In this document: positions 30,366-39,065 of the stretch, one piece after another
How positions within the stretch are numbered: position 1 is the stretch's first letter
Layout: every line of letters begins with the position of its first letter
Notes under the pieces: generated by a model
Seen by the model: only the letters and a program-made list of their open reading frames with translations
Told to the model about the DNA's origin: nothing
Database searches by the model: none
Assembly (NCBI RefSeq): GCF_000717595.1
Contig: NZ_JNZO01000014.1
Span: 186,001 to 250,000 of the forward strand
Direction of reading: 5' to 3'
DNA: 64,000 bases
From: Streptomyces flavochromogenes
GTDB lineage: Bacteria > Actinomycetota > Actinomycetes > Streptomycetales > Streptomycetaceae
Position numbers and translations under genes: made by a program

Positions 30366-30440
30366 GGGCGACGATCCGACGGTATCGGGCGGCGCTGAGG
30401 GCGACGATCCGGCGGTAGCGGGCGGCGCTGAGGGCGACGG
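30366..30440. repeat. 33-bp tandem repeat, about 2.3 units
   Basis: Unit 1 is 30366-30398, unit 2 is 30399-30431 (two differences), and a partial third unit follows. The unit begins GGGCGACGATCCG and ends GGCGGCGCTGA. It lies just after the MmpS-like gene and before the monooxygenase-fold gene. A minus-strand frame reads it as an 11-residue repeat (ALSAARYRRIV), but no real gene is supported. Confidence 0.8.
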
Positions 30441-30646
30441 GCCGACGGGCGGTCTGCTGTCCGCCGGTGACGACCGGCGTCAGCGGTGCGGCGCGGGCGT
30501 CGCCATCGGTGAAGGGCCGGACGAACGCCACATCGAGGTACGCGCGGGCCGCGCGCGCCGGAGGCTGCCTGCCGACGCGCCGACTCCACTCACGGCGGCC
30601 CTTGCGTAGAGTACGGCCGGGCGCGGTGAGATCAGATGGAGTTCAC

Positions 30647-31219
30647 ATGACCGCGATCAGCCTTGAGCACGCCACCGTCCCCGCCGACACGGGCGAGGTG
30701 ACCCTCCTCATAGCCCGCCGGGTGGAGCCCGGCCACGAAGCGGCCTTCGAGCTGTGGGCCAGGGGCATCCTCGACAGCGCCGCCGCCTTCCCGGGGCATC
30801 TCGGATACGGGCTCTTCCGCTCCTCCGGCGGCGACGCCCCGTGGTTCCTCGTCCACCGCTTCCGGGACGAGGCGGCGTGCCGGGCCTGGCAGGAGTCTCC
30901 GGAGCGGGCGGCCTGGTTCGCCGGCTGCGAGGGGCACCACCACACGGAGATCGCCCGGCGCACGCTGACCGGCATGGAGACCTGGTTCGCCAAGCCGGGC
31001 TCGACGCGGCCGGCACCGCCCCGGTGGAAGATGGCGATCAGCGCGACCCTGGCGATCTATCCGATCTCCGTCCTCGGAAGCCTCGTCCTGATCCCCCGGC
31101 TGACCGGTCTCCCCCTCCTGCTCAGCAGCGCGATCGTCGCCTGTGTGTTCAACGTGCTCATGACATACGTGGCCATGCCCGCCGTGAGCAGGCTGCTGCG
31201 CCGCTGGCTCACGCCGTAG
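30647..31219 (+). CDS. Antibiotic-biosynthesis-monooxygenase-fold protein with two membrane helices
   Basis: A 190-residue protein started at ATG 30647 behind GGAG. Residues 15-115 form an ABM-type dimeric alpha-beta barrel: EVTLLIARRVEPGHEAAFEL, FPGHLGYGLFR, and WFLVHRFRDEAACRAWQES. The last 60 residues contain two hydrophobic helices (AISATLAIYPISVLGSLVL and LLLSSAIVACVFNVLMTYVA). This ABM-plus-two-helix form is common in bacteria and is usually left unnamed. Small-molecule oxidation is the activity of some ABM proteins but cannot be claimed here. It stands alone, with the 33-bp tandem repeat upstream. Confidence 0.8.
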   Translation: MTAISLEHATVPADTGEVTLLIARRVEPGHEAAFELWARGILDSAAAFPGHLGYGLFRSSGGDAPWFLVHRFRDEAACRAWQESPERAAWFAGCEGHHHTEIARRTLTGMETWFAKPGSTRPAPPRWKMAISATLAIYPISVLGSLVLIPRLTGLPLLLSSAIVACVFNVLMTYVAMPAVSRLLRRWLTP

Positions 31220-31538
31220 CGCACCGGGGCGGCTCCCCGCTGCGGAGGCGGCGAGGCGAACGTCTGCGCTCCGGCCCTCCGGGGGCGCGATCGTCATCTA
31301 AAATTCAGGGCGGCCTCAGGGCCGCGGCTCGTCGCTGCGCGCGGCGGCCGCGGAACGGTCAGGCCGGTCCAGGACAGCGGCCCGCCCCGGGCCCCGGTCC
31401 GGACGGGACCACATGACGCTGATCACAAAGATCCCAGGGAATCGGGTGACCGCCGGCGTGCGTCTCATTGGTGCGGGATTCCCAGCTCCCCCGGCTCACC
31501 CGCCCACGCTACAGAAGACCCCCAGGGAGAAGTGAGGT
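31220..31538. other. 319-bp gap, no gene seen
   Basis: Nothing coding was found. The sequence contains a short less GC-rich patch (ATCGTCATCTAAAATTCAG, 31,289-31,307) and probably the promoter of the deoxynucleoside kinase gene. Confidence 0.4.
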
Positions 31539-32201
31539 ATGTCCGTGATCTGCGTCGGCGGCATGATCGGAATCGGCAAGACGAGTGTGGCCGAGCTGAT
31601 CGCCAAGGAGCTGGGCAGCGACGTCTTCTACGAGAGCGTGGAGGACAACCCGATCCTGCCGCTCTTCTACACGGCGAGCCCCGAGGAGATCCAGGCGAAG
31701 CGGTACCCCTTCCTCCTCCAGCTGTACTTCCTCCAGACGCGCTTCGCCGCGATCAAGGAGGCGTACAAGCGGGGGGACAACGTCCTCGACCGGTCCATCT
31801 ACGAGGACTGGTACTTCGCCAAGGTCAACCACGACCTGGGACGGATCAGCTCCCTCGAGATGCAGGTGTACGAGGGGCTGCTCGACGAGATGATGCGCGA
31901 GATCGACGGCCTGCCCTACCGCAAGGCGCCCGATCTCATGGTCTACCTCAAGGCGGACTTCGAGACCGTGCTGCACCGCATCGGTCTGCGCGGCCGCGAT
32001 TTCGAACAGGACGAGAGCCTCGTCGAGTACTACCGGACCCTGTGGTCCGGCTACGACGACTGGGTGCACAAGCACTACTCGGCCAGCGACGTCCTCGTCA
32101 TCGACATGAACCGCACGGACATCGTCAACAACGCCGAGGACGCGGCCCGCGTGGCCCAGGAGGTCAGGACCGCGCTGGAGGCCGCCACCCGGCGCGCCTG
32201 A
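31539..32201 (+). CDS. Deoxynucleoside kinase (dGK/dAK-like)
   Basis: A 220-residue cytosolic kinase of the dNK family, which phosphorylates deoxynucleosides in the salvage pathway. The P-loop is GGMIGIGKTS at residues 7-16. The catalytic DRS motif occurs in NVLDRSIYEDWYF near residue 86, and the Arg-rich lid is LRGRDFEQDE near residue 151. Length equals that of bacterial dGK/dAK enzymes. The ATG has AGGGAGAAGTGAGG upstream. Base preference (dG, dA or dC) cannot be read from this sequence alone. It is followed by a hairpin shared with the convergent lamin-tail gene. Confidence 0.9.
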   Translation: MSVICVGGMIGIGKTSVAELIAKELGSDVFYESVEDNPILPLFYTASPEEIQAKRYPFLLQLYFLQTRFAAIKEAYKRGDNVLDRSIYEDWYFAKVNHDLGRISSLEMQVYEGLLDEMMREIDGLPYRKAPDLMVYLKADFETVLHRIGLRGRDFEQDESLVEYYRTLWSGYDDWVHKHYSASDVLVIDMNRTDIVNNAEDAARVAQEVRTALEAATRRA

Positions 32202-32216
32202 TCCGGCGCCCGGGGG

Positions 32217-32245
32217 CCCGGCGGCCGGGAGACCCGGCCGCCGGG
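32217..32245. terminator. Bidirectional hairpin between convergent genes
   Basis: A perfect 13-bp stem (32217-32229 with 32233-32245) on an AGA loop sits between the stop of the kinase and the stop of the lamin-tail protein gene, 16 and 6 bases away. Confidence 0.8.
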
Positions 32246-32250
32246 CACGG

Positions 32251-33678
32251 TCAGCAGGCGATGGTGCCCCGGCGCAACGCGTGGCCGCCCGTGTTGCTGT
32301 CGTCGGACCAGTACACGGGCTTGGTGCCGGCGACGCACTCGTCGGCACCGGCCAGGGCGAAGCCCTCGTTGTTGAGGTCGGGCATCCCGCTCGGGCGCTG
32401 GTAGGAGGCGGCGGGGGCGAAGGTGCCCGCGCTGCCGATCTTCATGGTCGTGTGCAGACCGCCGCAGGTGTCGTCGCAGACCATCCACAGCCGGGCGGCC
32501 TGCGGCTCCCACTGGAGCTCCATCACGCCGGCCATGCCGCTGGCGACGGTGGCGACGCGGGTGGCGGTGCCGCTGTCCTGGAGGACGTACGCGTGGACCG
32601 CTCCGGTGCCCTCCACGCCGAGGAGGAAGACGCCGCCGGTGTGCGCGCCGTACCGGCTCGGGTCATAGGCGGCGCCGGTCGACTCGTCCTTGAACCCGGC
32701 CGCGACGAGAGTGGTGTCGGGGATCCAGGTGATCGCCTCGAAGCCGAGGTTGGACCCCACGGCCGGCAGACCGGCGGTCAGGTTCCACTCCTTCGTGGCG
32801 GTCAGGGAGCTGCCGGTACCGGCGGCGACGTCGTAGCGGAGGACGGACAGGCGGCTGGTGCCGGAGGCGTCGCCGTTGCGCTCGGTCGCGACGTAGGCAC
32901 CGCCCGCCGCGCCGGCGGCGGTCAGGGTGACGGCCTCGCCGTCGGGGCTGCCGCTCCCACCGGGGTAGCGCAGCGCCTTGCCGGAGGTCCAGCCGTTGGC
33001 GGTGTCCGGCCGCCAGCCGCCGGAACCGTCACGGACCAGGCGCCACAGCTTGCCGGAGTTCTGGGCGGCCCAGAGGACGGAGCCCTCCTGGTACAGGCCG
33101 CTGAGGTCCTCGCCGAAGACGTCGGATCCGTCGGCCGTCGACACGGAGGTGCCGCCGGGCCAGGACGCCGGGTTCGTGCCGCCACCGGAACCGCAGTCGT
33201 TCGGCGCGCCGAGCGTCAGGGGCGCCTTCTTGAAGGCGCCCGTGCCGTCGGGGCAGCGCGACCAGGACGGGGCGGAGTGGGCGCTCCAGCCGTAACTGTC
33301 GACGAGGGTGCTGCCGCCCGGCAGGTAGAGGCGGGCCTTGTCGCTGGAGCCGAGACCGAACGCCGCGGCCACGGCGAACGCGCGCGCCGTCCCCGGAGCG
33401 AGCGTCGTCCCCGCCGGAACCGTGTACGTGTGGCTCGCGTCGTCGTCCTTGAGGATCCAGCCGGAGATGTCGACCGCGGCCGTGCCCTTGTTGAACAGCT
33501 CGATCGAGTCGTCGACGCTGCCGGTCGTCACCACCTCGTTGATACGGATGTCGTCCGCCGGAGCGGCGTGCGCGGTCGGAGCGGCAAGCGTCGCGGCGGC
33601 GAGCAGCGTGGCACCGGCGACGGCGAGGCGGATCGGGGCGGGGCGGCGACGCCCCCGGGGAGCGCGAACTTCGAGCAC
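32251..33678 (-). CDS. Secreted lamin-tail-domain protein with beta-propeller-like body
   Basis: A 475-residue exported protein: an Arg-rich start, a hydrophobic core and cleavage near AHA-APADD. Residues 45-150 are a lamin-tail domain: IRINEVVTTG, DSIELFNKG, VDISGWILKDDD and then YTVPAGTTLAPG, the pattern of this immunoglobulin-like fold. The rest (about 160-475) is Trp/Gly-rich with repeated strands such as GLYQEGSVLWAAQNSGKLW and GFEAITWIPD, resembling a beta-propeller or esterase-like phytase fold. Six to eight cysteines suggest disulphides (CPDGTG, NDCG, CDDTCGG). The start is GTG with a weak ribosome site. The ligand is unknown; surface or extracellular binding is inferred from the signal peptide. 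Confidence 0.8.
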   Translation of the reverse strand: MLEVRAPRGRRRPAPIRLAVAGATLLAAATLAAPTAHAAPADDIRINEVVTTGSVDDSIELFNKGTAAVDISGWILKDDDASHTYTVPAGTTLAPGTARAFAVAAAFGLGSSDKARLYLPGGSTLVDSYGWSAHSAPSWSRCPDGTGAFKKAPLTLGAPNDCGSGGGTNPASWPGGTSVSTADGSDVFGEDLSGLYQEGSVLWAAQNSGKLWRLVRDGSGGWRPDTANGWTSGKALRYPGGSGSPDGEAVTLTAAGAAGGAYVATERNGDASGTSRLSVLRYDVAAGTGSSLTATKEWNLTAGLPAVGSNLGFEAITWIPDTTLVAAGFKDESTGAAYDPSRYGAHTGGVFLLGVEGTGAVHAYVLQDSGTATRVATVASGMAGVMELQWEPQAARLWMVCDDTCGGLHTTMKIGSAGTFAPAASYQRPSGMPDLNNEGFALAGADECVAGTKPVYWSDDSNTGGHALRRGTIAC

Positions 33679-33874
33679 GGAGTCGTCCGTCCTGAGAGGG
33701 TGGCGAAGGGCGTCATGAGACTCACGCCCGCCGCCGAACGCCGGTGGGCGTCGGCACCGTCGTCACATGAACGCCCGTCGAACGGCAGGCCGCACGCCAC
33801 GTCCCGCCCCGGCATCGGTCCGGGCCGTGGCGGGCTCCATCGGCCACGCCGGGTCGATCCGGGTGATGCCGGTA

Positions 33875-34738
33875 TCAGACCTGCGGGCGGGTGGCCGTGA
33901 CGATGTAGTAGTCGAGGGTGCGCTGCTCGTAGGCCTTCAGGAAGTTGCGCGGCCAGGTTCCCGGCTCCCACTGGTCCGACAGCCAGCGGTCCCAGCCCTG
34001 CCACACGTCCGGTCCGATGGACACGGCCCGCGCGTCCGTCAGGCCCACGCGGGTGAACGCGTCGGCCACGAGCGTGACGGGACGCGCGACGTCCAGACCG
34101 TCGGCGAACGTCTCCAGGTACGACGCGAGCCGCGCTCCGTGGCCCGGGTCGTCGTCCGGGGTGAAGAAGCTCGCGACGACCACCCGACCGCCGGGCCGCA
34201 GCACCCGGGCCGCCTCCCGGGTGAAGGCGATCACGTCGTCGAAGTGCTGGGCGGCCTCGACGCTGTAGACGCAGTCGAACTCGCCGTCGCCGAAGGGCAT
34301 CTCCTCCGCCGCACCACGGACGAACCGGAGCGCCGACGGCGAGGTCTCCAGCAGATCCGCGTTCGCCCGGCGGGCACGGTCCAGCTGCTGCGGATGGATG
34401 TCCATGCCGGTCACCCGCTCCGGCCGGTACTCGCGCAGGGCGAGCGCGCAGCCGACACCGAGCCCACAGCCGATCTCGACGATCCGCCGGCCGGCGAGCG
34501 GACCTGCGGCGTCGAGCACCTGCCGGTACATGTCCTCCTGGCTGCGGACCCGGTCGTCGACCGTGAGCGGTCCGGCGAGGTCGATCGAGCGCCAGTAACC
34601 GAAGTTGATGAACCCTCCGGCGAACACCGGCACCGAACTGAGGTCGGCCGGACCGTACGTCTCCCGAACAGCGGCCCGCATCTCCACCGGTTCCACCACC
34701 CGCGTCACCTCCGCGAACAGTCTGACGTCCGGATCCAC
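33875..34738 (-). CDS. SAM-dependent class I methyltransferase
   Basis: A 287-residue enzyme with the Rossmann methyltransferase motifs: motif I VEIGCGLGVGCAL near residue 86, an acidic loop VTGMDIHPQQL, motif II DCVYSVEAAQHF, and motif III VLRPGGRVVVASFF. The N-terminal helix region with FINFGYWRSID and SQEDMYRQVL is the form seen in small-molecule methyltransferases of secondary metabolism and lipid head-group methylation. The start is GTG 34738 with a poor ribosome site. It stands between a secreted protein gene and an ABC operon with no obvious pathway partners, so the substrate is unknown. Confidence 0.85.
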   Translation of the reverse strand: MDPDVRLFAEVTRVVEPVEMRAAVRETYGPADLSSVPVFAGGFINFGYWRSIDLAGPLTVDDRVRSQEDMYRQVLDAAGPLAGRRIVEIGCGLGVGCALALREYRPERVTGMDIHPQQLDRARRANADLLETSPSALRFVRGAAEEMPFGDGEFDCVYSVEAAQHFDDVIAFTREAARVLRPGGRVVVASFFTPDDDPGHGARLASYLETFADGLDVARPVTLVADAFTRVGLTDARAVSIGPDVWQGWDRWLSDQWEPGTWPRNFLKAYEQRTLDYYIVTATRPQV

Positions 34739-34774
34739 CCCTGTCGACGGTGCCCCGCCGCTACCGGCGTGATC

Positions 34775-35521
34775 TCATGACGTCCCGCCGGGACCGCTGC
34801 CGAGGTACGCCTCCCGCACCGCCGGGTCCGCGTGGACCTCGGCCGCCGCCCCTTCGGCGAGAACCCGGCCGAGGTCGAGCACCACGACTCGTGAGCACAG
34901 CTCCATCACGAAGGCCACGTCGTGCTCGACGAGCAGCACCGCGCAGTTCTCCTCGTCCGCCATATGACGGATGACGGCGGCGAGTCTGCGCCGCTCCTCG
35001 GCGGTCGTCCCGGAGGCGGGCTCGTCCAGGAGCAGGACCCGGGGCGGATCGGCGAGCGCGCGGGCCAGCTCGACCATGCGGGCCTGTCCGACGGGCAGGC
35101 CGCCCGCGTACGAGTCGGCCAGTGCATCGAGCCCGCACTCGTGGAGCACGGCGGCGGCCCGCTCCCGGTGGCGGCGTGCCGCGGGCCGCACCCCGCCCCG
35201 CCAGTCCTGTGCCACGACGAGATTGTCCGCGACGGTCAACTGCCCGAAGAGCTGCTGGCGTTGGAAGGTTCGGCGGATGCCGTGCCGGGCTCGCCAGACG
35301 GGGGAACGGCGGGTGATGTCCGTACCTCCGTACGTGATCGTCCCCGCGTCCGGCCTCCGTATCCCCGACACGACGTCGAAGAGCGTCGTCTTGCCCGCGC
35401 CGTTCGGCCCGATGAGGCCGCAGATCTCACCGGGGCCGACGGTGACGGTCACGTCGCGCAGGGCGTGCACGCCGCCGAAGCGGACGCCGATCCCGCTCGC
35501 GCGGAGCAGCGGGTGGCTCAT
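34775..35521 (-). CDS. Branched-chain amino-acid type ABC transporter ATPase (LivG-like)
   Basis: A 248-residue nucleotide-binding subunit. Walker A is GLIGPNGAGKTT near residue 38 and Walker B is LLLDEPASG near residue 167, with the following EHD histidine switch. The signature motif reads GLPVGQARM in place of the usual LSGGQ. The text GVHALRDVTV and the length fit LivG. It is the last gene of the operon and its ATG overlaps the stop of the LivH-LivM-LivF fusion by four bases. It should pair with the LivF domain of that protein to drive uptake of branched-chain or related amino acids; the true substrate is not known. Confidence 0.9.
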   Translation of the reverse strand: MSHPLLRASGIGVRFGGVHALRDVTVTVGPGEICGLIGPNGAGKTTLFDVVSGIRRPDAGTITYGGTDITRRSPVWRARHGIRRTFQRQQLFGQLTVADNLVVAQDWRGGVRPAARRHRERAAAVLHECGLDALADSYAGGLPVGQARMVELARALADPPRVLLLDEPASGTTAEERRRLAAVIRHMADEENCAVLLVEHDVAFVMELCSRVVVLDLGRVLAEGAAAEVHADPAVREAYLGSGPGGTS

Positions 35522-38280
35522 CGGCGGGCCTCCGTCCCCAGGTAGGCCTCGGCGAGCCGGTCCCGGTCCACCTCGGACCGCGGCCCGGACCAGACGATCC
35601 CGCCCTGTGCGAGGTACGCGACGGTGTCGGCGATGCCGAGCACCTCGGCCGCCTTCTCCTCGACGAGGACCAACGCGGTTCCGTGGTCGCGGAGTTCGGC
35701 CAGGAGACGGAAGACCTCGTCCACGACGAGCGGCGCGAGACCGAGGGAGGGTTCGTCGGCGACGAGGACCGCGGGCGGCCGCTGGAGGAGCGGGGCGAGG
35801 GCGAGGAGCTGCTGCTCGCCGCCCGACAGGGATCCGGCGGCGACGGAGCGGCGGGCGGCGAGCGCGGGGAACCGCGCGTACACGGCGTCCCGGTCCTCCG
35901 CCCCCGGCAGCTGCAGGGTCAGGTTCTCCTCGATCGACAGCCCGGCGAAGATCCCCCGGCCCTCGGGGGCCAGCCGCACCCCCCGGCGGGCCCGGGTGAC
36001 CGCCACGTCGCCGGTGGCGTCCTCACCCCGCACCCGCACGAGACCGCCGGCCGGCCGCAGCAGTCCCGCCGCGACCCGGCAGAGGGTGGACTTCCCCGCC
36101 CCGTTGGGCCCGAGCAGTACCAGCACCTCACCGCCGCGCACCACGAGATCCACACCGTGCAGCACGGGCGCGCCGCCGTACCCGGCGTGGACGCCGTTCA
36201 GTTCGAGCGCGCTCGGGCTCGGCTTCTCCGCGGGGCCGTCGCCCGATCCCGGGGCGATGTCCCCGGCGCCGACGGTGTACGGCTCGGCCGTGCGCGCGAG
36301 GCGCGTCTCGGACGGGCCGTCGCCGGGCTCTGCGGTGGGACCGGTCGCGCCCGGCTCGGCGGCCCCCTGCCTCGCGGCGCGCCGGGCCGCTCGCCTCGAC
36401 GGCAGCGCCGCGCAGTATCCGTCCGGGTCGTTCGCCAGCGCGAGCCCCGCCAGACCGAAGAGGATCACCGGCAGATGCGCGGACTCCGTCACGTACGTCG
36501 CCATCAGATGCGGGACCACCGCGAAGACCAGTCCCGCCACCACCGCGAACTGCGGCCTGCGCACCCCCGCGGCGACGACGACCGCCAGCCACACGAGGCC
36601 CGTCATCGCCGTGAAGTCCGTGGCCGTGATCCTGGTGTTGTACGAGGCGTACAGCACCCCTCCCAAGCCCGCGAGGCCCGCGGACACCGTGAACAGCAGG
36701 AGCTTCGTCCGTACCACCGACACCCCCGAGGCCGCGGCGGCCTCGGGGGCCGAGCGGACCGCCAGCATGGCCCGGCCCCGACGGGAGCCGCGCAGCCGGG
36801 TGAGGAGCGCGACGAGCACCCCGCTGAGCAGCACGAGCGCGAGCCCCATGGCCCGGTCGTCGCCGAGGTCCACGGGTCCGGCCACCGGCCGCGGGATCTC
36901 CCACCCGGTGTCGCCGTTGCGCAGCCACCCGAGCTGGAAGAGCACCTGATCCGCCAGGAAGGCGAGGGCCAGGGTGGCCAGGGCCAGTGATCTGCCGCCG
37001 AGCCGCAGCGCGGGCAGCGCGACCACCGCGCCGAGCAGGGCCGCCGCCGCCGTGCCGACGGCCGCCGCGGCGGCGAAGGGCCAGCCGTGGCTCATCAGCA
37101 GCCCCGCGACCAGGGCGGCGCCGGTGACGAACGTCGCCTGGGCGAGGGACACCATCGCGCCGAGACCGGTGACCACCGTGAACGACATGAACACGAGCCC
37201 GATCGCGAGCCCTTGGGTCAGGATCCCGCTCCAGAAGGGGGTGGTGACGGTGTAGAACGCCGTGCCGAGGAGCGCACCGGCACCCATCCACGCGCCCCAG
37301 CGGCGGCCCCACCCCTTCCCGGCGAGGTAGTCCACCGGCGGTGGGTCCGCGGCCGCGGTGCCCGCCGCACGCCGGCGCTGTGCGAGGACGACGAGGCCGG
37401 CGAAGAGGATGAGGAACGGTACGGCTGTGCGGAAGCCGGTGATGCCCTCGGCGAACGACGCGTACCCCGCCACGAGGTTCTGCAGCACCCCGAGCCCGAG
37501 GCCGCCCGCGAAGGCGAGCGGCACCGAAGCGAAGCGCCCGAGGACCGCCGCGGTGGCCGAGACGAACAGGAACAGCGTGTAGTCGTGCGCGGAGAGCCCG
37601 AGGAGCGGGGTCGCGAGGACACCGGCGAGGCCCGCGAGAGCGGACGACAGCATCCACGCGGTCGAGGACAGCCGGTCCGCGCTGATGCCCCGCAGCTCGG
37701 TCAGCGCGCGGTTGTCGACCGCGGCCCGCAGCCGCAGGCCGAGCCGGGTGTGCCGCATCAGGACCCACAGGCCGGCCGCCGCGAGAGCGGTGGCGATCCA
37801 GGTGATCAGCTGGTCGGAGTCGATGCCCACGCCGTCGAGCGGCTGCCAGGACACCGCGGGGCTCGGCCCGACGCCCGGCAGCCCGAACTGGTTCTCGGCG
37901 GGCAGGACCGGGGCGCCCGCCCGCTCCAGGAGTTCGACCGCCCACAGTCCGGCCGCGGGCAGCGCGACCAGCAGACCGATGGTGGCCACGATCTGCGCCG
38001 TCTCGCCGACCTTGGCCAGCTTTCTGAACATCAGCCGGTCCAGGCCCCAGCCGAGGCCGGGCGCCACCACGAGGACCAGGAGCAGAGCGGTGGGGACGGC
38101 CGGCCAGCCGAAGCCGGAGTGGAGCTCGTAGAACGCCAGCGCGCACAGATAGGCGGTGGCGCCGTGCGCGAAGTTGAAGAGGCCGGAGGCGGAGTAGGAC
38201 AGCACGAGGCCGGTCGCGAGCAGCGCGTACAGCGCGCCGGAGACCAGCCCGCTCAGGACGAATCCCAGCAGGTCACCCAC
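35518..38280 (-). CDS. Fused LivH-LivM permease and LivF ATPase of a branched-chain amino-acid type ABC transporter
   Basis: A 920-residue fusion of three subunits that are usually separate. Residues 1-290 are LivH-like (about eight membrane helices, SGLFNFAHGATAYL, then TRLGLRLRAAVDN and ALTELRGISAD). Residues 320-610 are LivM-like (GLGAMVSLAQATFV, RGRAMLAVRSAPEAAAASG). A Pro/Glu-rich linker (about 620-680) leads to a LivF ATPase at 685-915: Walker A LLGPNGAGKST, signature LSGGEQQLLAL, Walker B VLVADEPSLGL. It follows the stump of the binding-protein gene by 12 bases. That gene is cut by the prophage, so the operon's native promoter is probably separated from it now. Confidence 0.9.
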   Translation of the reverse strand: MGDLLGFVLSGLVSGALYALLATGLVLSYSASGLFNFAHGATAYLCALAFYELHSGFGWPAVPTALLLVLVVAPGLGWGLDRLMFRKLAKVGETAQIVATIGLLVALPAAGLWAVELLERAGAPVLPAENQFGLPGVGPSPAVSWQPLDGVGIDSDQLITWIATALAAAGLWVLMRHTRLGLRLRAAVDNRALTELRGISADRLSSTAWMLSSALAGLAGVLATPLLGLSAHDYTLFLFVSATAAVLGRFASVPLAFAGGLGLGVLQNLVAGYASFAEGITGFRTAVPFLILFAGLVVLAQRRRAAGTAAADPPPVDYLAGKGWGRRWGAWMGAGALLGTAFYTVTTPFWSGILTQGLAIGLVFMSFTVVTGLGAMVSLAQATFVTGAALVAGLLMSHGWPFAAAAAVGTAAAALLGAVVALPALRLGGRSLALATLALAFLADQVLFQLGWLRNGDTGWEIPRPVAGPVDLGDDRAMGLALVLLSGVLVALLTRLRGSRRGRAMLAVRSAPEAAAASGVSVVRTKLLLFTVSAGLAGLGGVLYASYNTRITATDFTAMTGLVWLAVVVAAGVRRPQFAVVAGLVFAVVPHLMATYVTESAHLPVILFGLAGLALANDPDGYCAALPSRRAARRAARQGAAEPGATGPTAEPGDGPSETRLARTAEPYTVGAGDIAPGSGDGPAEKPSPSALELNGVHAGYGGAPVLHGVDLVVRGGEVLVLLGPNGAGKSTLCRVAAGLLRPAGGLVRVRGEDATGDVAVTRARRGVRLAPEGRGIFAGLSIEENLTLQLPGAEDRDAVYARFPALAARRSVAAGSLSGGEQQLLALAPLLQRPPAVLVADEPSLGLAPLVVDEVFRLLAELRDHGTALVLVEEKAAEVLGIADTVAYLAQGGIVWSGPRSEVDRDRLAEAYLGTEARR

Positions 38281-38292
38281 GTGACGCGCCCC

Positions 38293-38575
38293 TCAGCCGA
38301 AGGGGATCGGCGGATAGCACCTGAACGGCACGGCCACCTCGTACCGCCCGTTCTTCAGCCGGACGAGCGCCCCGCAGCCGAAGCTCTCCTTCTGGCCTTT
38401 GGGCTCGGCCCGGTCGCCCACGAGGGTCCCGGTGTCGGAGAAGCCGCCGGCGGCCTTCTGGAAGGACTCGACGGTGAGCTCCTGGCCGGCCTTCCCGGCG
38501 ATCGCGAGGAAGAGGTCGGCGCTCATGTACCCCGTCATCATGTGCATGTTGAGGGGTACGTCGCGAGCGTCCTTC
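38293..38575 (-). pseudogene. Truncated substrate-binding protein (LivK-like) of the ABC transporter
   Basis: Only the last 84 or so residues remain: NMHMMTGYMSADLFLAIAGK, then LTVESFQKAAGGFSD and VPFRCYPP at the end. These look like the final helix and strands of a periplasmic-type branched-chain amino-acid binding protein. Upstream of about 38,550 the frame stays open a little further but stops looking like this family, and GC content falls. The stop lies 12 bases before the permease fusion, the normal position for livK in this operon type. The rest of the gene is expected beyond the right end of the prophage, outside this window. Confidence 0.7.
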
Positions 38576-38718
38576 TGAGCTGTACCTTGGCGAGGGGAAG
38601 TGCCGCTGACCAGTGCATATCTGTTTCGGTCATGGACACAGCTAGACGCAACTCCCCACGCCTAGACAAGATCATCTCCCACTCGTTTCCCACTCCCCCA
38701 TCTGCCGACAGAACGAGA

Positions 38719-38889
38719 CCAGGGTCGAGCCGCTCATGCCCTCGGAGGCACGGACAACGACTCGACCCTGGCTCTTTGTCCAACGAGTGCCTCGTACAGC
38801 AATGACGATCTGAGGTTCACTCGTTGGAGTGGATACCCGTCGCCCCTCGACGGGTATCCGCTGGGGTCGCCCCGCGGATGCCAGCGGGG
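38719..38889. repeat. Cluster of four inverted repeats at the prophage left end
   Basis: In order: 11 bp (38719-38729 with 38761-38771), 10 bp (38780-38789 with 38818-38827), a perfect 12-bp stem with CCCCT loop (38831-38842 with 38848-38859), and 6 bp (38870-38875 with 38884-38889). The surrounding 38,576-39,065 stretch has no convincing gene. The cluster could be attachment-site arms, a structured RNA or stacked terminators. Confidence 0.7.
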
Positions 38890-38978
38890 TACAGGCAGCT
38901 ACGAGGCGGCCCCGTCGGCAATCCGGGACCTGAACCCGGACGCCGAACTCTCCCTCTTCAGTTGCCTGAGGCATAGGC

Positions 38979-39009
38979 TTCCGGCCAACCGGAACCTAGA
39001 TATATCTAG
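38979..39009. promoter_or_regulatory. Two adjacent palindromes upstream of the GntR gene, probable operator
   Basis: TTCCGGCCAACCGGAA (38979-38994, 6-bp arms) is followed at once by the perfect 14-bp palindrome CTAGATATATCTAG (38996-39009). They end 56 bases before the GntR start. Palindromes of this AT-centred kind are typical targets of dimeric winged-helix GntR proteins, so autoregulation is likely but unproven. Confidence 0.6.
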
Positions 39010-39065
39010 CCATCACGGTACCTCCTACTGTGCGACGTCACACCATGATCGTCGCCAGGGGTCCC

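Noticed and set aside
30094..30531. Minus-strand frame with an 11-residue repeat
   Set aside because: It overlaps the well-supported MmpS-like gene for most of its length. The repeat in the protein is only the 33-bp DNA repeat read through.
38905..38940. tRNA-like T-arm on the minus strand (5-bp CCGGG/CCCGG stem, 7-nt TTCAGGT loop, with TTGCC after it)
   Set aside because: The invariant A of the T-loop is replaced by G and there is no room for anticodon and D arms before a matching acceptor strand. It is most likely chance in a hairpin-rich region.
38538..38974. Two minus-strand frames (81 and 100 residues) in the prophage left end
   Set aside because: They run through inverted repeats, have no ribosome site and no recognisable text. 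One overlaps the livK stump in another frame.
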